A stretch of DNA of 64,000 bases, taken from NCBI RefSeq assembly GCF_013387465.1, contig NZ_VYGV01000011.1:62001-126000 (forward strand), read 5' to 3'. Both the position numbers and the translations under genes were made by a program. Origin of the DNA: Hydrogenophaga aromaticivorans (lineage in GTDB: Bacteria > Pseudomonadota > Gammaproteobacteria > Burkholderiales > Burkholderiaceae_C). Positions 43,832 to 51,236 of this stretch are shown piece by piece; position 1 is the first letter of the stretch; each line of letters starts with the position of its first letter. A model generated the notes under the pieces. It ran no database searches. It saw only the letters and a program-made list of their open reading frames with translations, and was not told where the DNA came from.

Positions 43832-43868
43832 GTCCTTTCCGGCATTCGCCGTGTTGTGAGAAAAGGAC
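43832..43868 (-). promoter_or_regulatory. SD-sequestering leader of sbcD
   Basis: Outer stem GTCCTTT/AAAGGAC (7 pairs), internal loop TCACAACA, inner stem CGGC/GCCG. Confidence 0.85.
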
Positions 43869-43877
43869 TTGCCGTGA

Positions 43878-43930
43878 GGCTTTTTCCTGGGCCCGTCGAG
43901 GGCACACGAAAAAACCCCCGAAGGGGTTTG
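43878..43930 (-). terminator. Intercistronic double hairpin after the DndC-like gene
   Basis: First hairpin AACCCC-TTCG-GGGGTT then TTTT: strong terminator. Second hairpin GGTTTTTTC...GAAAAAGCC around GCCC/GGGC reuses the T run. Confidence 0.85.
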
Positions 43931-43944
43931 GCAGGCCTGGCCGC

Positions 43945-45669
43945 TTACGCGAACAGGTGCTCTTGGGTGGCACACAACTCAACGCAACGATGGCGCAAGT
44001 CTTCCGCTTGCTGGAGCCCATGCAGTTGATTTCGTTGGAGCCATTGCGACCGACGCATCATGTCGTCGATTCCACTGCTTTGGCCGCGGCCCAATGTCAC
44101 CACCCCGTAGCGCAGGTAGATGCTTGCTGCGATGGTCCAGTCAATGGTCTGCGTGTGGTACTTCCTGATCGCTTCCTCTGCCTCGAAGTCCAGGAACATG
44201 CATGCCCCTTCTTCATCGACCGTGAACTCAGGCATTTCATCGAGCGCCAGGAACACATTGCCCTTGGTCCCCGTCCGAAGAGAAGGCCCACAACTCTCGC
44301 TGTGAAGCTCCCACATCGGATCTCTCAGTCCACTTGGTTGAAGCGGCGATGAGCCATCGTCCCAGTCTCGTCCGACAAAGATCTTTCCGATCTCAGGGAC
44401 TTGACTCGGGCGCATAGGGCTTTCGATGATGGGTGCCTCAAGGTGATTGCCGCTCATGTGGTCGAAATACACCCACAGCGCATGAAACGGTGGATGCCAT
44501 GCCCTGACCGACCAGTAGAAGTCGATGGCAAACAGCTCTCGCAGACCAACCGCCCGAACCGGAACGGGAGAACCCAGACTGTTTGCACGGTCCTGCGCCG
44601 TCAACAGGTAGCGCAGGAGGCGTTCGCACATCTGAGGGCTGAACTGGTCCGCCTTCACCGCCATGCAGCCATCCGCATCGATTGAGCGCCCGAGGTAGTT
44701 CCTCAAGCTCCAGTCCCACTGCGAATCGACAACAAAATTGCGAAAACGAAGCAGCGGCACCAGATACGCGTAGCGCGCTGGATGGCTGGCAATCATGTTC
44801 TCCACACTCTTATCGTTTTGCACAGCTCCACAGACCCAGCACCCAGATCGAGCGCCGCAGGCCGCAGACTGGCTCTGGCGCATGTCAGCGACCACGACGC
44901 ATTCGCCGCCGGCGGCCGCAGAGTAGAACTCGATCAGATCGGCAAAGTCCGAATAGCTCACCCGAAGGCCGCTTGCGCACTCACCCAGGTAGGTCCAGAC
45001 GTCATCAGTCGTCCAGTTCAGGATCGGGCTCAGCCGAGCTTCCCCATCAGGCCCATACCAAAGACTCGTGGCCGACTCACCGCGACGTGCTGTGTTGATC
45101 AGGCGAGCCGCGGATTCGGATGACCGAGTACCGATGACTGTCACGAGAGGCTTTGTGAACCCCCCTGCTGCTGCCCTGATCGTTCGACTCACGCGCTGAC
45201 TGACCACGATCTTCCAATCGGTCGTGCAATCACGCTTGCCCACCGGAAAAGGCGGTAGCGCCCGTCCACCGATGACTCTCGGCGCGTAGCTGGCGGCCAG
45301 CGTTGGCCGGCCCACGTGCACCTCAACAGGAATTTTGTGTTCCGAGGCGAACGTCTTCATCTTCTGAAGTTCGTGATCCGCAAGCGTCCGAACCACTGGG
45401 TTTTCGACCCCGGTGTCTGCCGAACAAATGTAGATGCTGGGGCAGGTCTTCCCACTGAGCACAACCTCCCTGGCTGCGTTGAGCAGAAGGTTCGCGCAGC
45501 AGCTTGAGTCCTTGCCACCACTGAACTGCAGTTGAACGGGATGCCCGGCCAGGAGCATTGCCGTCATACATTCGTGCGCATTGGCAACAGGATCTGAGCA
45601 TGGCACCGGAGCGCTGGCTTCACCCGACGCTTCCGGTATCGAAAACAGGTCGATGAGTTGATCAGCCAT
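43945..45669 (-). CDS. DndC-like PP-loop ATPase with Fe-S-type cysteine motif
   Basis: A 574-residue protein. PP-loop SGGKDS at ~50-55; RDCTTDWKI at ~145-153; a cysteine cluster CGARSGCWVCGAVQNDKS at 270-287 (Cys270, Cys276, Cys279) that matches the GCWVC motif of DndC sulfurtransferases, followed by LVPLLRFRNFV. DndC, with DndA, B, D and E, puts sulfur into the DNA backbone. None of those partners is visible here, so it may serve another sulfur or DNA-modification reaction. The start at 45669 overlaps the upstream small gene by eight bases. Confidence 0.85.
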   Translation of the reverse strand: MADQLIDLFSIPEASGEASAPVPCSDPVANAHECMTAMLLAGHPVQLQFSGGKDSSCCANLLLNAAREVVLSGKTCPSIYICSADTGVENPVVRTLADHELQKMKTFASEHKIPVEVHVGRPTLAASYAPRVIGGRALPPFPVGKRDCTTDWKIVVSQRVSRTIRAAAGGFTKPLVTVIGTRSSESAARLINTARRGESATSLWYGPDGEARLSPILNWTTDDVWTYLGECASGLRVSYSDFADLIEFYSAAAGGECVVVADMRQSQSAACGARSGCWVCGAVQNDKSVENMIASHPARYAYLVPLLRFRNFVVDSQWDWSLRNYLGRSIDADGCMAVKADQFSPQMCERLLRYLLTAQDRANSLGSPVPVRAVGLRELFAIDFYWSVRAWHPPFHALWVYFDHMSGNHLEAPIIESPMRPSQVPEIGKIFVGRDWDDGSSPLQPSGLRDPMWELHSESCGPSLRTGTKGNVFLALDEMPEFTVDEEGACMFLDFEAEEAIRKYHTQTIDWTIAASIYLRYGVVTLGRGQSSGIDDMMRRSQWLQRNQLHGLQQAEDLRHRCVELCATQEHLFA

Positions 45670-45907
45670 GGACGCCACTTCCTTCATGGCGACAGACGAA
45701 CATCGTTCCCGACTGCCCATTGTCTGCCGTGGCCCTGAAGGTACCCGGTGCGATGCGCCGCAGTTCGAAGGCCTCCTTTCCTGCCTTGGCGGCAGCTGCC
45801 TTCTTGCGCCAAGCTCTCAGCAGAACGACAGCCTTCTGGCGTGACATGGCTGGGTCAGGTCTGGGCGCTTCTCCGTCCCAAGCCCATTTGAAAAAGCAAT
45901 TTTTCAC
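45662..45907 (-). CDS. Small basic protein coupled to the DndC-like gene
   Basis: An 81-residue protein with GTG start at 45907 and AAAGAAAGGAC in its leader. Basic helical middle (MSRQKAVVLLRAWRKKAAAAKAGKEA). Its stop lies inside the DndC-like gene's start, so the two are coupled; it could be a subunit or DNA-binding partner. No family recognised. Confidence 0.65.
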   Translation of the reverse strand: MKNCFFKWAWDGEAPRPDPAMSRQKAVVLLRAWRKKAAAAKAGKEAFELRRIAPGTFRATADNGQSGTMFVCRHEGSGVHG

Positions 45908-45913
45908 TTCGAG

Positions 45914-45957
45914 GTCCTTTCTTTGTATTGCCCAAAGCTGGGCGTTTGAAAAAGGAC
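45914..45957 (-). promoter_or_regulatory. SD-sequestering leader of the 45662-45907 gene
   Basis: Outer stem GTCCTTT/AAAGGAC; inner stem GCCCA/TGGGC; internal loop TTCAAAC. Confidence 0.75.
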
Positions 45958-46041
45958 TTGCCGATGAAGGTCGAATACGACGTGCATCGGCAAGCCTTCT
46001 TTCGAAGGACTTGTGGTTTTGCTGGACCGGTCACGGGTCCA
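45957..46041 (-). terminator. Intercistronic hairpins after the 46056-46292 gene
   Basis: Hairpins in order: TGGACC/GGTCCA, CAAGTCCTTC/GAAGGCTTG, and CTTGCCGATG/CATCGGCAAG. The last two share CTTG. Confidence 0.55.
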
Positions 46042-46055
46042 GTTGATGAGGCTTT

Positions 46056-46292
46056 TTAGAAGAAGAAATCGGTGAGGTCTACATTCGCCCATGCTGTGCG
46101 GCCGGCGGTATCCCGGCCGTAGCAGTAGTCGATCCAGTAGTCCCATCCGTGTTTCTCACCAAGGACGACTTCACAGACCCTCTCCAATGCCGGCACCGAG
46201 ATTTCTCGGCCAATGAAGTACCGCTGCTTATCCGACTCACGCACCAGCCAGTAGCCTTTTTGGATCGAATCGACCCGTTCTTTGGTGAGCAT
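46056..46292 (-). CDS. Small unknown protein, coupled
   Basis: A 78-residue protein (MLTKERVDSIQKGYWLVRES...) ending VDLTDFFF. The start at 46292 overlaps the upstream stop (TGATG); an ATG at 46304 is possible. Trp- and Tyr-rich middle (HGWDYWIDYCYGRD). No family recognised. Confidence 0.55.
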   Translation of the reverse strand: MLTKERVDSIQKGYWLVRESDKQRYFIGREISVPALERVCEVVLGEKHGWDYWIDYCYGRDTAGRTAWANVDLTDFFF

Positions 46293-46681
46293 CAGAGCAG
46301 CCATTGGGTATACCCAGCTTGCGCATCGGCTGCACCGTGTGCAACGGCAACATCGAGCGATTCGAAAACCCGATCAAGAAGCACCGGGTACGAGTACAGG
46401 AAGCGGTCGCCCCCTAGGGATGCGACGATCCACAACTCGGCACCTCGCAACTCCATCCACTGATCCTGGACGCCACGGCACATGCGCAAATCGCCGTCGC
46501 GCCAGTCTGCAGAACCCAAGGCAATGACCGGTATCTCTCCATTCGATGTGGTGCTTGTCATGGCTTCTCGAATGGCCATCAGGTCAGTTCTCGTGATCGT
46601 GAACCGAACGCTGTGGTCAGATTTTCGGATGCTGAATCCGTGTCGGCTGACCACGGCTTTGAGGAAGGAACAACGCTCCAT
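46292..46681 (-). CDS. Unknown protein
   Basis: A 129-residue protein starting MERCSFLKAVVSRHGFSIRK. Start at 46681 follows the leader at 46689-46722. Mixed alpha/beta; no family recognised. First gene of a coupled pair. Confidence 0.6.
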   Translation of the reverse strand: MERCSFLKAVVSRHGFSIRKSDHSVRFTITRTDLMAIREAMTSTTSNGEIPVIALGSADWRDGDLRMCRGVQDQWMELRGAELWIVASLGGDRFLYSYPVLLDRVFESLDVAVAHGAADAQAGYTQWLL

Positions 46682-46688
46682 CGCAACT

Positions 46689-46722
46689 CTCCTTATCCGC
46701 AATTGCGGTGTTGATGAAGGAG
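46689..46722 (-). promoter_or_regulatory. SD-sequestering leader of the 46292-46681 gene
   Basis: Outer stem CTCCTT/AAGGAG, loop CATCAACA, inner stem CCGC/GCGG. Confidence 0.85.
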
Positions 46723-46732
46723 CAAGCCTTGA

Positions 46733-46780
46733 GGCTTTCTTCTGTCGCCGGTGGCCACAGAAGGAAACCCCATTCGGGAG
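46733..46780 (-). terminator. Intercistronic double hairpin
   Basis: First hairpin CTCCC/GGGG then TTTCCTTCT; second hairpin GGTTTCCTTCTGT/ACAGAAGAAAGCC reuses it. Confidence 0.65.
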
Positions 46781-46784
46781 ACGT

Positions 46785-47003
46785 TCATTTTCGGATGCCA
46801 AGCAAGGCTGGTACGTGCGAATGACGCTTGGTCACAGGGAGCTTTCGCATACCCAGTTCCTGCGTGGCAAGACCCCGGAAGGGGTCTAGGCGGGATCGTT
46901 TTTTCGCGGGCAGCTTCCTATGGTCCCTGGCGACATCGAGCTGATCCCCGACCGTTGGCCGCAACTGCGTTTTGTTGTTCTTGATTGCCTTTTCTTCCCT
47001 CAT
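46785..47003 (-). CDS. Doubtful 72-codon ORF downstream of an orphan leader
   Basis: A basic frame, MREEKAIKNNKTQLRPT..., ends just before a standard double hairpin, and a standard leader lies at its start, but its ATG falls inside the leader's inner loop and no ordinary start follows the ribosome site. A strong GACCCC/GGGGTC hairpin also lies inside. It may be a decayed gene, a non-ATG gene or an RNA. Confidence 0.25.
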   Translation of the reverse strand: MREEKAIKNNKTQLRPTVGDQLDVARDHRKLPAKKRSRLDPFRGLATQELGMRKLPVTKRHSHVPALLGIRK

Positions 47004-47025
47004 GCAGAGGTAGTGATGAAACGGC
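46986..47025 (-). promoter_or_regulatory. Orphan leader without a clear gene
   Basis: Outer arms GCCGTTTC/GAAAAGGC, inner stem CCTC/GAGG, loop ATCACTA. It has the usual architecture but no ATG, GTG or TTG at the right spacing. Confidence 0.55.
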
Positions 47026-47033
47026 AAGCTGAC

Positions 47034-47093
47034 GGGCTTTCTTCTATCGCCAATGACATGGCGGCAGAAGAAAGCCCGCACGAGGCGGGCTTT
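47034..47093 (-). terminator. Intercistronic double hairpin after the 47117-47257 gene
   Basis: First hairpin AAAGCCCGC/GCGGGCTTT then CTTCT; second hairpin GGGCTTTCTTCT/AGAAGAAAGCCC shares GGGCTTT. Confidence 0.85.
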
Positions 47094-47116
47094 GGTGGTC
47101 TGGCGTGGTACCTGGG

Positions 47117-47257
47117 TTACGGCTGATGCCGATGCTCAAGCACCTCTTTGTTCACAGCCTTGGTCTGGCGAAATGCCCCGGTGATCGCTCCCACGAGGGG
47201 GGCGAAAAACACCCGCAGGCTATCGCGCCAGATTCGGCGGATATCACTGGTTGTCAT
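47117..47257 (-). CDS. Very small protein, coupled
   Basis: A 46-residue protein, MTTSDIRRIWRDSLRVFFAP..., with an amphipathic or short membrane segment (VFFAPLVGAITGAF). The ATG overlaps the upstream TGA (ATGA). Function unknown. Confidence 0.5.
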   Translation of the reverse strand: MTTSDIRRIWRDSLRVFFAPLVGAITGAFRQTKAVNKEVLEHRHQP

Positions 47258-47508
47258 GAGAGCAGTTCCTTGATGAGAAGCCACGAGGTCTTCGCAGTGT
47301 ACGACGCGAAGAGTAGCAAGTCCACGACCAAGAGGGCGTGGGCGGTCCAGCTCAGCGCCTGGTGCGTGAACTGTGAGACGCCGATGCCGACGGCCCACTG
47401 TGCGACCAGGTCCAGACCAACAGCTGCAGTTGCGAGAACCAAAAAGATGATGGTCCCGAAGAGCATGTGCAGTAGCAACTCTTTTTCATGTTGTTTGTTT
47501 TTTTCCAT
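47254..47508 (-). CDS. Small membrane protein
   Basis: An 84-residue protein starting MEKNKQHEKELLLHMLFGTI. Two membrane helices (MLFGTIIFLVLATAAVGLDLV and ALSWTAHALLVVDLLLFASY). AAAGGAAGG precedes the ATG. Coupled to the 46-residue gene downstream. Possibly an entry-exclusion or holin-size protein; no evidence for either. Confidence 0.6.
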   Translation of the reverse strand: MEKNKQHEKELLLHMLFGTIIFLVLATAAVGLDLVAQWAVGIGVSQFTHQALSWTAHALLVVDLLLFASYTAKTSWLLIKELLS

Positions 47509-47518
47509 AGCCTTCCTT

Positions 47519-47674
47519 TCATATGGTTTCCCTCGTCCGGACCATGGGTTTTGCGTGCCTTCTTTCCTGTTGGTTCGCATCCCATATCCATGGGGGGGTG
47601 GAAAGCGCGACCTCAAGCGGATTGCTCTGGCCATAGGCCACAGCGATACGTTCGATGATTTCCGATTTGTGCAT
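47519..47674 (-). CDS. Candidate small ORF before the membrane protein gene
   Basis: A 51-residue frame, MHKSEIIERIAVAYGQSNPL..., ends TGA ten bases before the next ATG, with the next ribosome site in the gap. No Shine-Dalgarno of its own; the ATG itself can pair (GCAT/ATGC) in a hairpin with CCAAA/TTTTGG inside, resembling the leaders elsewhere. Conservation would be needed to accept it. Confidence 0.4.
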   Translation of the reverse strand: MHKSEIIERIAVAYGQSNPLEVALSTPPWIWDANQQERRHAKPMVRTRETI

Positions 47675-47711
47675 CCAAAACTGGGTTTGGGGGTGAATGC
47701 GCCATGCAGAC

Positions 47712-47758
47712 GGGCTTTCTGCTGGGTCGACCCAGTAGAGAGCCCGCCGAAGCGGGCT
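47712..47758 (-). terminator. Intercistronic double hairpin after the 47777-48193 gene
   Basis: First hairpin AGCCCGC-TTCG-GCGGGCT; second hairpin GGGCTCTCTACTGGGT/ACCCAGCAGAAAGCCC shares GGGCT. Nearly the same second hairpin as at 40925 and 61718. Confidence 0.85.
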
Positions 47759-47776
47759 TGATGGACTGCGCTACCT

Positions 47777-48193
47777 TCAAGCGAAGGATCGGCGCGAATG
47801 CTGGTAGAGGGCTTCTGCTTCCAGCAGACTGCGCATATGAGCATCCGCCTCTTCACCGCAGATGCGATCGCTGTAGCCGAGGTCGTTGTCCTCCACCGCT
47901 TCAGCAACGGTGCGGTATTGGCTGTCACCAATCACCCCGGTGTTGTTGAACCGAGTGATCTGGAACATTCCACAGCGCTGCGCTGAAGGTGACAGAACAG
48001 TTGTCATGCCAATCTTGTGGACGTACACAGGCGGCTGCCCCGCATCCAGTGATGACTGCGCCTGACGAATGACCTCCAGCTTCAGCTCACGGATCGCTGC
48101 CAGGTGCTCATCGCTCAACAGTGGTGCTCTGTCGACCGCAGTACGCAATGCGACGATCACCTCCAATTCTTGTTTGCTGCTATCGCCTTTCAT
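47777..48193 (-). CDS. Unknown protein
   Basis: A 138-residue soluble protein starting MKGDSSKQELEVIVALRTAV. Helical N-terminal half, then VYVHKIGMTTVLSPSAQRC and a helical acidic end. Preceded by a good leader. No family recognised. Confidence 0.65.
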   Translation of the reverse strand: MKGDSSKQELEVIVALRTAVDRAPLLSDEHLAAIRELKLEVIRQAQSSLDAGQPPVYVHKIGMTTVLSPSAQRCGMFQITRFNNTGVIGDSQYRTVAEAVEDNDLGYSDRICGEEADAHMRSLLEAEALYQHSRRSFA

Positions 48194-48198
48194 TTCGT

Positions 48199-48234
48199 CC
48201 TTTCTATCCCCGAAGATCGGGTGTTAATGAAAGG
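48199..48234 (-). promoter_or_regulatory. SD-sequestering leader of the 47777-48193 gene
   Basis: Outer stem CCTTTC/GAAAGG, loop ATTAACA, inner stem CCCG/CGGG. Confidence 0.8.
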
Positions 48235-48245
48235 CATCACCTGTT

Positions 48246-48310
48246 GAGGCTTTCTGCAAGATCCATGTGGGTCTCGTAGGAAGCCTCCCACCGCTTGCGC
48301 GGTGAGTGGG
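48246..48310 (-). terminator. Intercistronic double hairpin after the split small gene
   Basis: First hairpin CCACTCACCGC/GCGGTGGG; second hairpin GAGGCTTCCT/AGAAAGCCTC shares GGG/GAGG. It starts seven bases after the stop at 48317. Confidence 0.65.
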
Positions 48311-48316
48311 CTCAGA

Positions 48317-48413
48317 TCAGCTGTTGTCGGGATCTGCCAAAACGGCAGGTTTCATGAGCATTCCAATCACCTCCCGGCAGCACCGATGCGACTTGCTGCC
48401 CCAAGCCTCTTTA
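48317..48413 (-). pseudogene. 3' part of a small gene interrupted by the IS5-type element
   Basis: With the element and one TCTTTA duplication removed, a 43-codon frame is restored (…AQQAKEAWGSKSHRCCREVI…MLMKPAVLADPDNS). It begins GTG at 50087 overlapping the stop of the acidic protein gene and stops at 48317, directly before a standard double hairpin. This layout supports a real gene, now broken. Confidence 0.65.
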
Positions 48414-50046
48414 GTCGCCCCTGATTAATTCGTTTTCAGGCGAGCGCCAAGGGTGAGAGCGCCCTCGCAGAGGGCGTGAAGAAGATCGCACGCAGGACAA
48501 ACCTCCATTTGGCCGGCACGCCCACCGCCGCACATAGGCGCAAATAAACGCGCCGCAAGAAGGCCACACCCTTCCTGGCGATCATGCGCAGCAGCCAGCG
48601 GATGTTGTAGCCCGCCGCACACAGCACCGCATGCAACCTGTCGCCCTGTGCCCCTTTCAAGTGACAGCGGTCCATCCCGTGGTCATCCTTCAAGTGGCCG
48701 ATGATCGGTTCGATCGCCTGGCGCCGCTTGAGCAGCTTCCATTCTTGCGGGGTGAGTGACTTCGCCTTGCCCCGGTGCTTGATGTCAATGCCCGGGTTGT
48801 CCGCATCCACACCCCGGTAGCCCAGGTCCACGTACGCCGTGCTCGGCTTCATCCCCGTGTCCTGCATCAGGATGCCCGCCTGTTCCAGCTGCTCTCTCAA
48901 GGTGTGCCCGTCGTACGGGTTGCCCTCGAACGCCCTGGCCCCCACGATCAGGTTGTGTTGCAGCGTCATGGCAATGCCCACCTTGGCGCCGAACTCGTAC
49001 GGCGTGTGGCTCTTGCCCTTGGCCATGCACACCACCTCGGGGGCGTGCCAAGCATAGAGTTTCGGTGTGTCCGGGTCGTTCTTGCGCCGCGCGGCCTGCG
49101 CCACGATCCGCGCGGCCTTGTCCAATGCCTCTGTGGTGTGTTCGCCCAGTGTCTGCCCTGCGGCCAGGGCCTTGCGCACGATCTCCCGGCACAGGCCCGC
49201 GACGATGGTGCGCTGGCGCTTGACGGTTCTGCGCAGCCGCTTGAACTGGCGCGCGTGGGCGTAGCGCCCGGCCTTGAAACGCAAGGTCTTGCCCTCCTTG
49301 GCAAAACTCTGTTTGAGATCAACGCCGGCGTCCTTGGCCGCTTGCACCAGCTTGCGGCGGGCCACTTCGAGCAAGCGCGCGTCGTTGGGGTGGGCGATGG
49401 CCTTCTCTTGCACGGTGCTGTCGACCACCACGGTGGCCAGTGCAGCGGCGGGGATGAGTTTCATGGCGACGGCCTGGTTGATGGTCTGGGCCAGCAGCTC
49501 TTCGCAGCCTTCTTCACCCAGCAGGCGGCGGAATTTGACCAGCGTAGTGGCGTCACAGGGCAGGCGCGGCTCGAAGTAGGCCTGGCCCGAGAAGTACTGG
49601 AAGTTGGGTGAATCAGACCAGCGCTCGACCAAGGCCTCGTCGCTCAGGTTGAAGGCGTGTTTGAGGTAGAGCAGCGCGATCATCACCCGCAGCGGGACAC
49701 GGGGGCGCCCGGCGTTGCCGGAGCGGGTGCTGCGCTGGACTTGTTCGCCAAAGAGGTCCAGATCGGGCAGGGGTTCACCGGTGCGGGCGCGGCGCGAGAA
49801 GGTCTGGGAAACACGCGCTTCAAGGGCCTGCCAGGGCATGTGTGAGGCCAGCACCACCAGCGGCTGGCGCAGGTCGATCATGTGGTCGAGACGGGCGCGA
49901 AAGAAATCGTCGGTGGCGGGGCAGGCGAACATCAAAAACTCCCAGGAACTGGGTGCTATTGGAATTCAATCCGGGAGTTCTGACTATCAGGAATCACCCC
50001 AGAAACCCAGCATTCATGCGGGTTGTGGGAGTTTTGCAGGGGCGAC
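48414..50046 (-). mobile_element. IS5-type insertion sequence
   Basis: A 1,633-base element ending in inverted GTCGCCCCTG repeats and flanked by a 6-base duplication, TCTTTA (48408-48413 and 50047-50052). One transposase gene fills most of it. GC-richer than its surroundings. Confidence 0.9.
48436..49932 (-). CDS. IS5-type DDE transposase
   Basis: A 498-residue transposase. Catalytic triad candidates: VVVDSTVQEKAI (Asp), AYVDLGYRGVD (Asp) and RRQAIEPIIGHLKDDHG (Glu, the Y/R-type region). N-terminal DUF772-like domain (PLRVMIALLYLKHAFNLSDE ... FRRLLGEEG) as in long IS5 relatives. Intact, so the element may be mobile. Confidence 0.93.
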   Translation of the reverse strand: MFACPATDDFFRARLDHMIDLRQPLVVLASHMPWQALEARVSQTFSRRARTGEPLPDLDLFGEQVQRSTRSGNAGRPRVPLRVMIALLYLKHAFNLSDEALVERWSDSPNFQYFSGQAYFEPRLPCDATTLVKFRRLLGEEGCEELLAQTINQAVAMKLIPAAALATVVVDSTVQEKAIAHPNDARLLEVARRKLVQAAKDAGVDLKQSFAKEGKTLRFKAGRYAHARQFKRLRRTVKRQRTIVAGLCREIVRKALAAGQTLGEHTTEALDKAARIVAQAARRKNDPDTPKLYAWHAPEVVCMAKGKSHTPYEFGAKVGIAMTLQHNLIVGARAFEGNPYDGHTLREQLEQAGILMQDTGMKPSTAYVDLGYRGVDADNPGIDIKHRGKAKSLTPQEWKLLKRRQAIEPIIGHLKDDHGMDRCHLKGAQGDRLHAVLCAAGYNIRWLLRMIARKGVAFLRRVYLRLCAAVGVPAKWRFVLRAIFFTPSARALSPLALA

Positions 50047-50087
50047 TCTTTAGCTTGTTGGGCAACTTTGACTTTTCGAATGATCAC
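50047..50087 (-). pseudogene. 5' part of the small gene interrupted by the IS5-type element
   Basis: GTG at 50087 overlaps the upstream stop (GTGA) and reads VIIRKVKVAQQAK before the insertion. The rest is at 48317-48413. Confidence 0.6.
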
Positions 50088-50428
50088 CAAATGGTTTCCT
50101 TGGAAATCGAACCGTCCGCCGACCAGACCACGTGCCGATTGCCAACGTTGAGCTGAGCATCGTTCTTGACCTGCTCAACCATGGCCGGAGGAAAGGTGAT
50201 TCCCATCTTCGCAGCAACTTTGATGAAGTAGTCCAGATCGCCTGGGTCAGCATCTTGATCGTAGAGGCTGATGTAGTCGTCGGTCACACCATCATCATCA
50301 TCATCTTCATCCTCGTCTTCCTGAACAGCAGAAACATTCATGAAATATTCCCGCAGTGGACGATCCCAGCCCATCTGGATTTCGACCTGTTTCCCGTTCA
50401 ACTCCAAAGACAAAATGTGTTGGCTCAT
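50084..50428 (-). CDS. Acidic small protein
   Basis: A 114-residue protein starting MSQHILSLELNGKQVEIQMG. A run of Asp/Glu (EDEDEDDDDDG) lies at ~38-48, after a short beta-rich start; a helical part follows (FIKVAAKMGITFPPAMVEQV). Highly acidic plasmid proteins may mimic DNA, but that is speculation. It was coupled to the 43-codon gene now split by the IS. Confidence 0.65.
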   Translation of the reverse strand: MSQHILSLELNGKQVEIQMGWDRPLREYFMNVSAVQEDEDEDDDDDGVTDDYISLYDQDADPGDLDYFIKVAAKMGITFPPAMVEQVKNDAQLNVGNRHVVWSADGSISKETIW

Positions 50429-50443
50429 AAATTTCTCCTAAAA

Positions 50444-50478
50444 CCTTTCGATTCGGCATCTGCCGTGTTGATGAAAGG
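50444..50478 (-). promoter_or_regulatory. Leader of the acidic protein gene
   Basis: Outer stem CCTTTC/GAAAGG, loop ATCAACA, inner stem CGGC/GCCG. Unlike the others, a separate ribosome site (AGGAG) lies downstream of the outer stem, so it is not directly sequestered. Confidence 0.75.
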
Positions 50479-50491
50479 AAAACTCTCAATA

Positions 50492-50546
50492 GGCTTCTTG
50501 AAGCAGCCTTTTCAGGCAACTACAAGAAGCCCACCGAAGTGGGCTT
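50492..50546 (-). terminator. Intercistronic double hairpin after the lipoprotein gene
   Basis: First hairpin AAGCCCAC-TTCG-GTGGGCTT then CTTGT; second hairpin GGCTTCTTG/CAAGAAGCC shares GGCTT. Confidence 0.8.
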
Positions 50547-50559
50547 GGTAGGTTGGACT

Positions 50560-51072
50560 TCAGAAATTCAAGTGCGCAACCCGCCCTTGACCAATGACCA
50601 TGACGCGTTCACCTTTACGGAAACGCACACCATCGGCACTGGATTGGGAGATGGCCACAACACGAGAATCGTCCAGCTTGATGACGACCTCCTGCCCAGG
50701 GACAGTTGAGGCCATCTGCTTGCCAACAGCTGCTCCCATGGCCCCGGAAAGGCCGGAGAGCAGAAGTCGTGCTGACTGATTGCTGGTGATCTTTTTGGAC
50801 ACAGCGTGTCCAAAAACTGCCCCTAGCGAACCACCGGTGTACTGCGCGAGATGAGCAGGCCTGTTGAGGATCTGCACTTCCCGCACACTGATGACCTGGC
50901 CCAGCTTCACTTGCTGCGGGACCTGGGCGCTTTGGTAAGCCGTCGAGGTGGAATCCTGCGAGATCAGCGGATTCGTTGCGACACAACCTCCGAGGAAGAG
51001 CGCCGCGAAAAATCCGATGAACAGCAAGGTCCAGCGAACATAGGGTTCAATTCGATCGAGCTTCGTATTCAT
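50560..51072 (-). CDS. SlyB/Pcp-like glycine-zipper lipoprotein
   Basis: A 170-residue protein. N-terminal hydrophobic segment with lipobox (LLFIGFFAALFLGGC). The mature part has a two-helix glycine zipper (GGSLGAVFGHAVSK and LLLSGLSGAMGAAVGKQM) and a C-terminal beta region (GQEVVIKLDDSRVVAISQ), as in the SlyB/PCP outer-membrane lipoproteins. Start 51072 is chosen for GAGG six bases upstream. Could affect envelope or surface exclusion; unproven. Confidence 0.8.
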   Translation of the reverse strand: MNTKLDRIEPYVRWTLLFIGFFAALFLGGCVATNPLISQDSTSTAYQSAQVPQQVKLGQVISVREVQILNRPAHLAQYTGGSLGAVFGHAVSKKITSNQSARLLLSGLSGAMGAAVGKQMASTVPGQEVVIKLDDSRVVAISQSSADGVRFRKGERVMVIGQGRVAHLNF

Positions 51073-51236
51073 ATAGAGCCTCATAAAAATGCCAGAAACC
51101 TGGCTGTTGTGAAGCGGCTCAAGCGTGGTCCTAAATGGAGCACGATTGAAACGCCTTCCAAAATTTATGGGGCAACATGGAACTATCGCTCGTTTGATCG
51201 CCACACCTCCTCTTTCGAGAAAGCGTGGGTGATCGT

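Noticed and set aside
42757-44352. Plus-strand ORF of 531 codons
   Set aside because: Antisense to sbcD and the DndC-like gene; both opposite-strand genes have conserved motifs.
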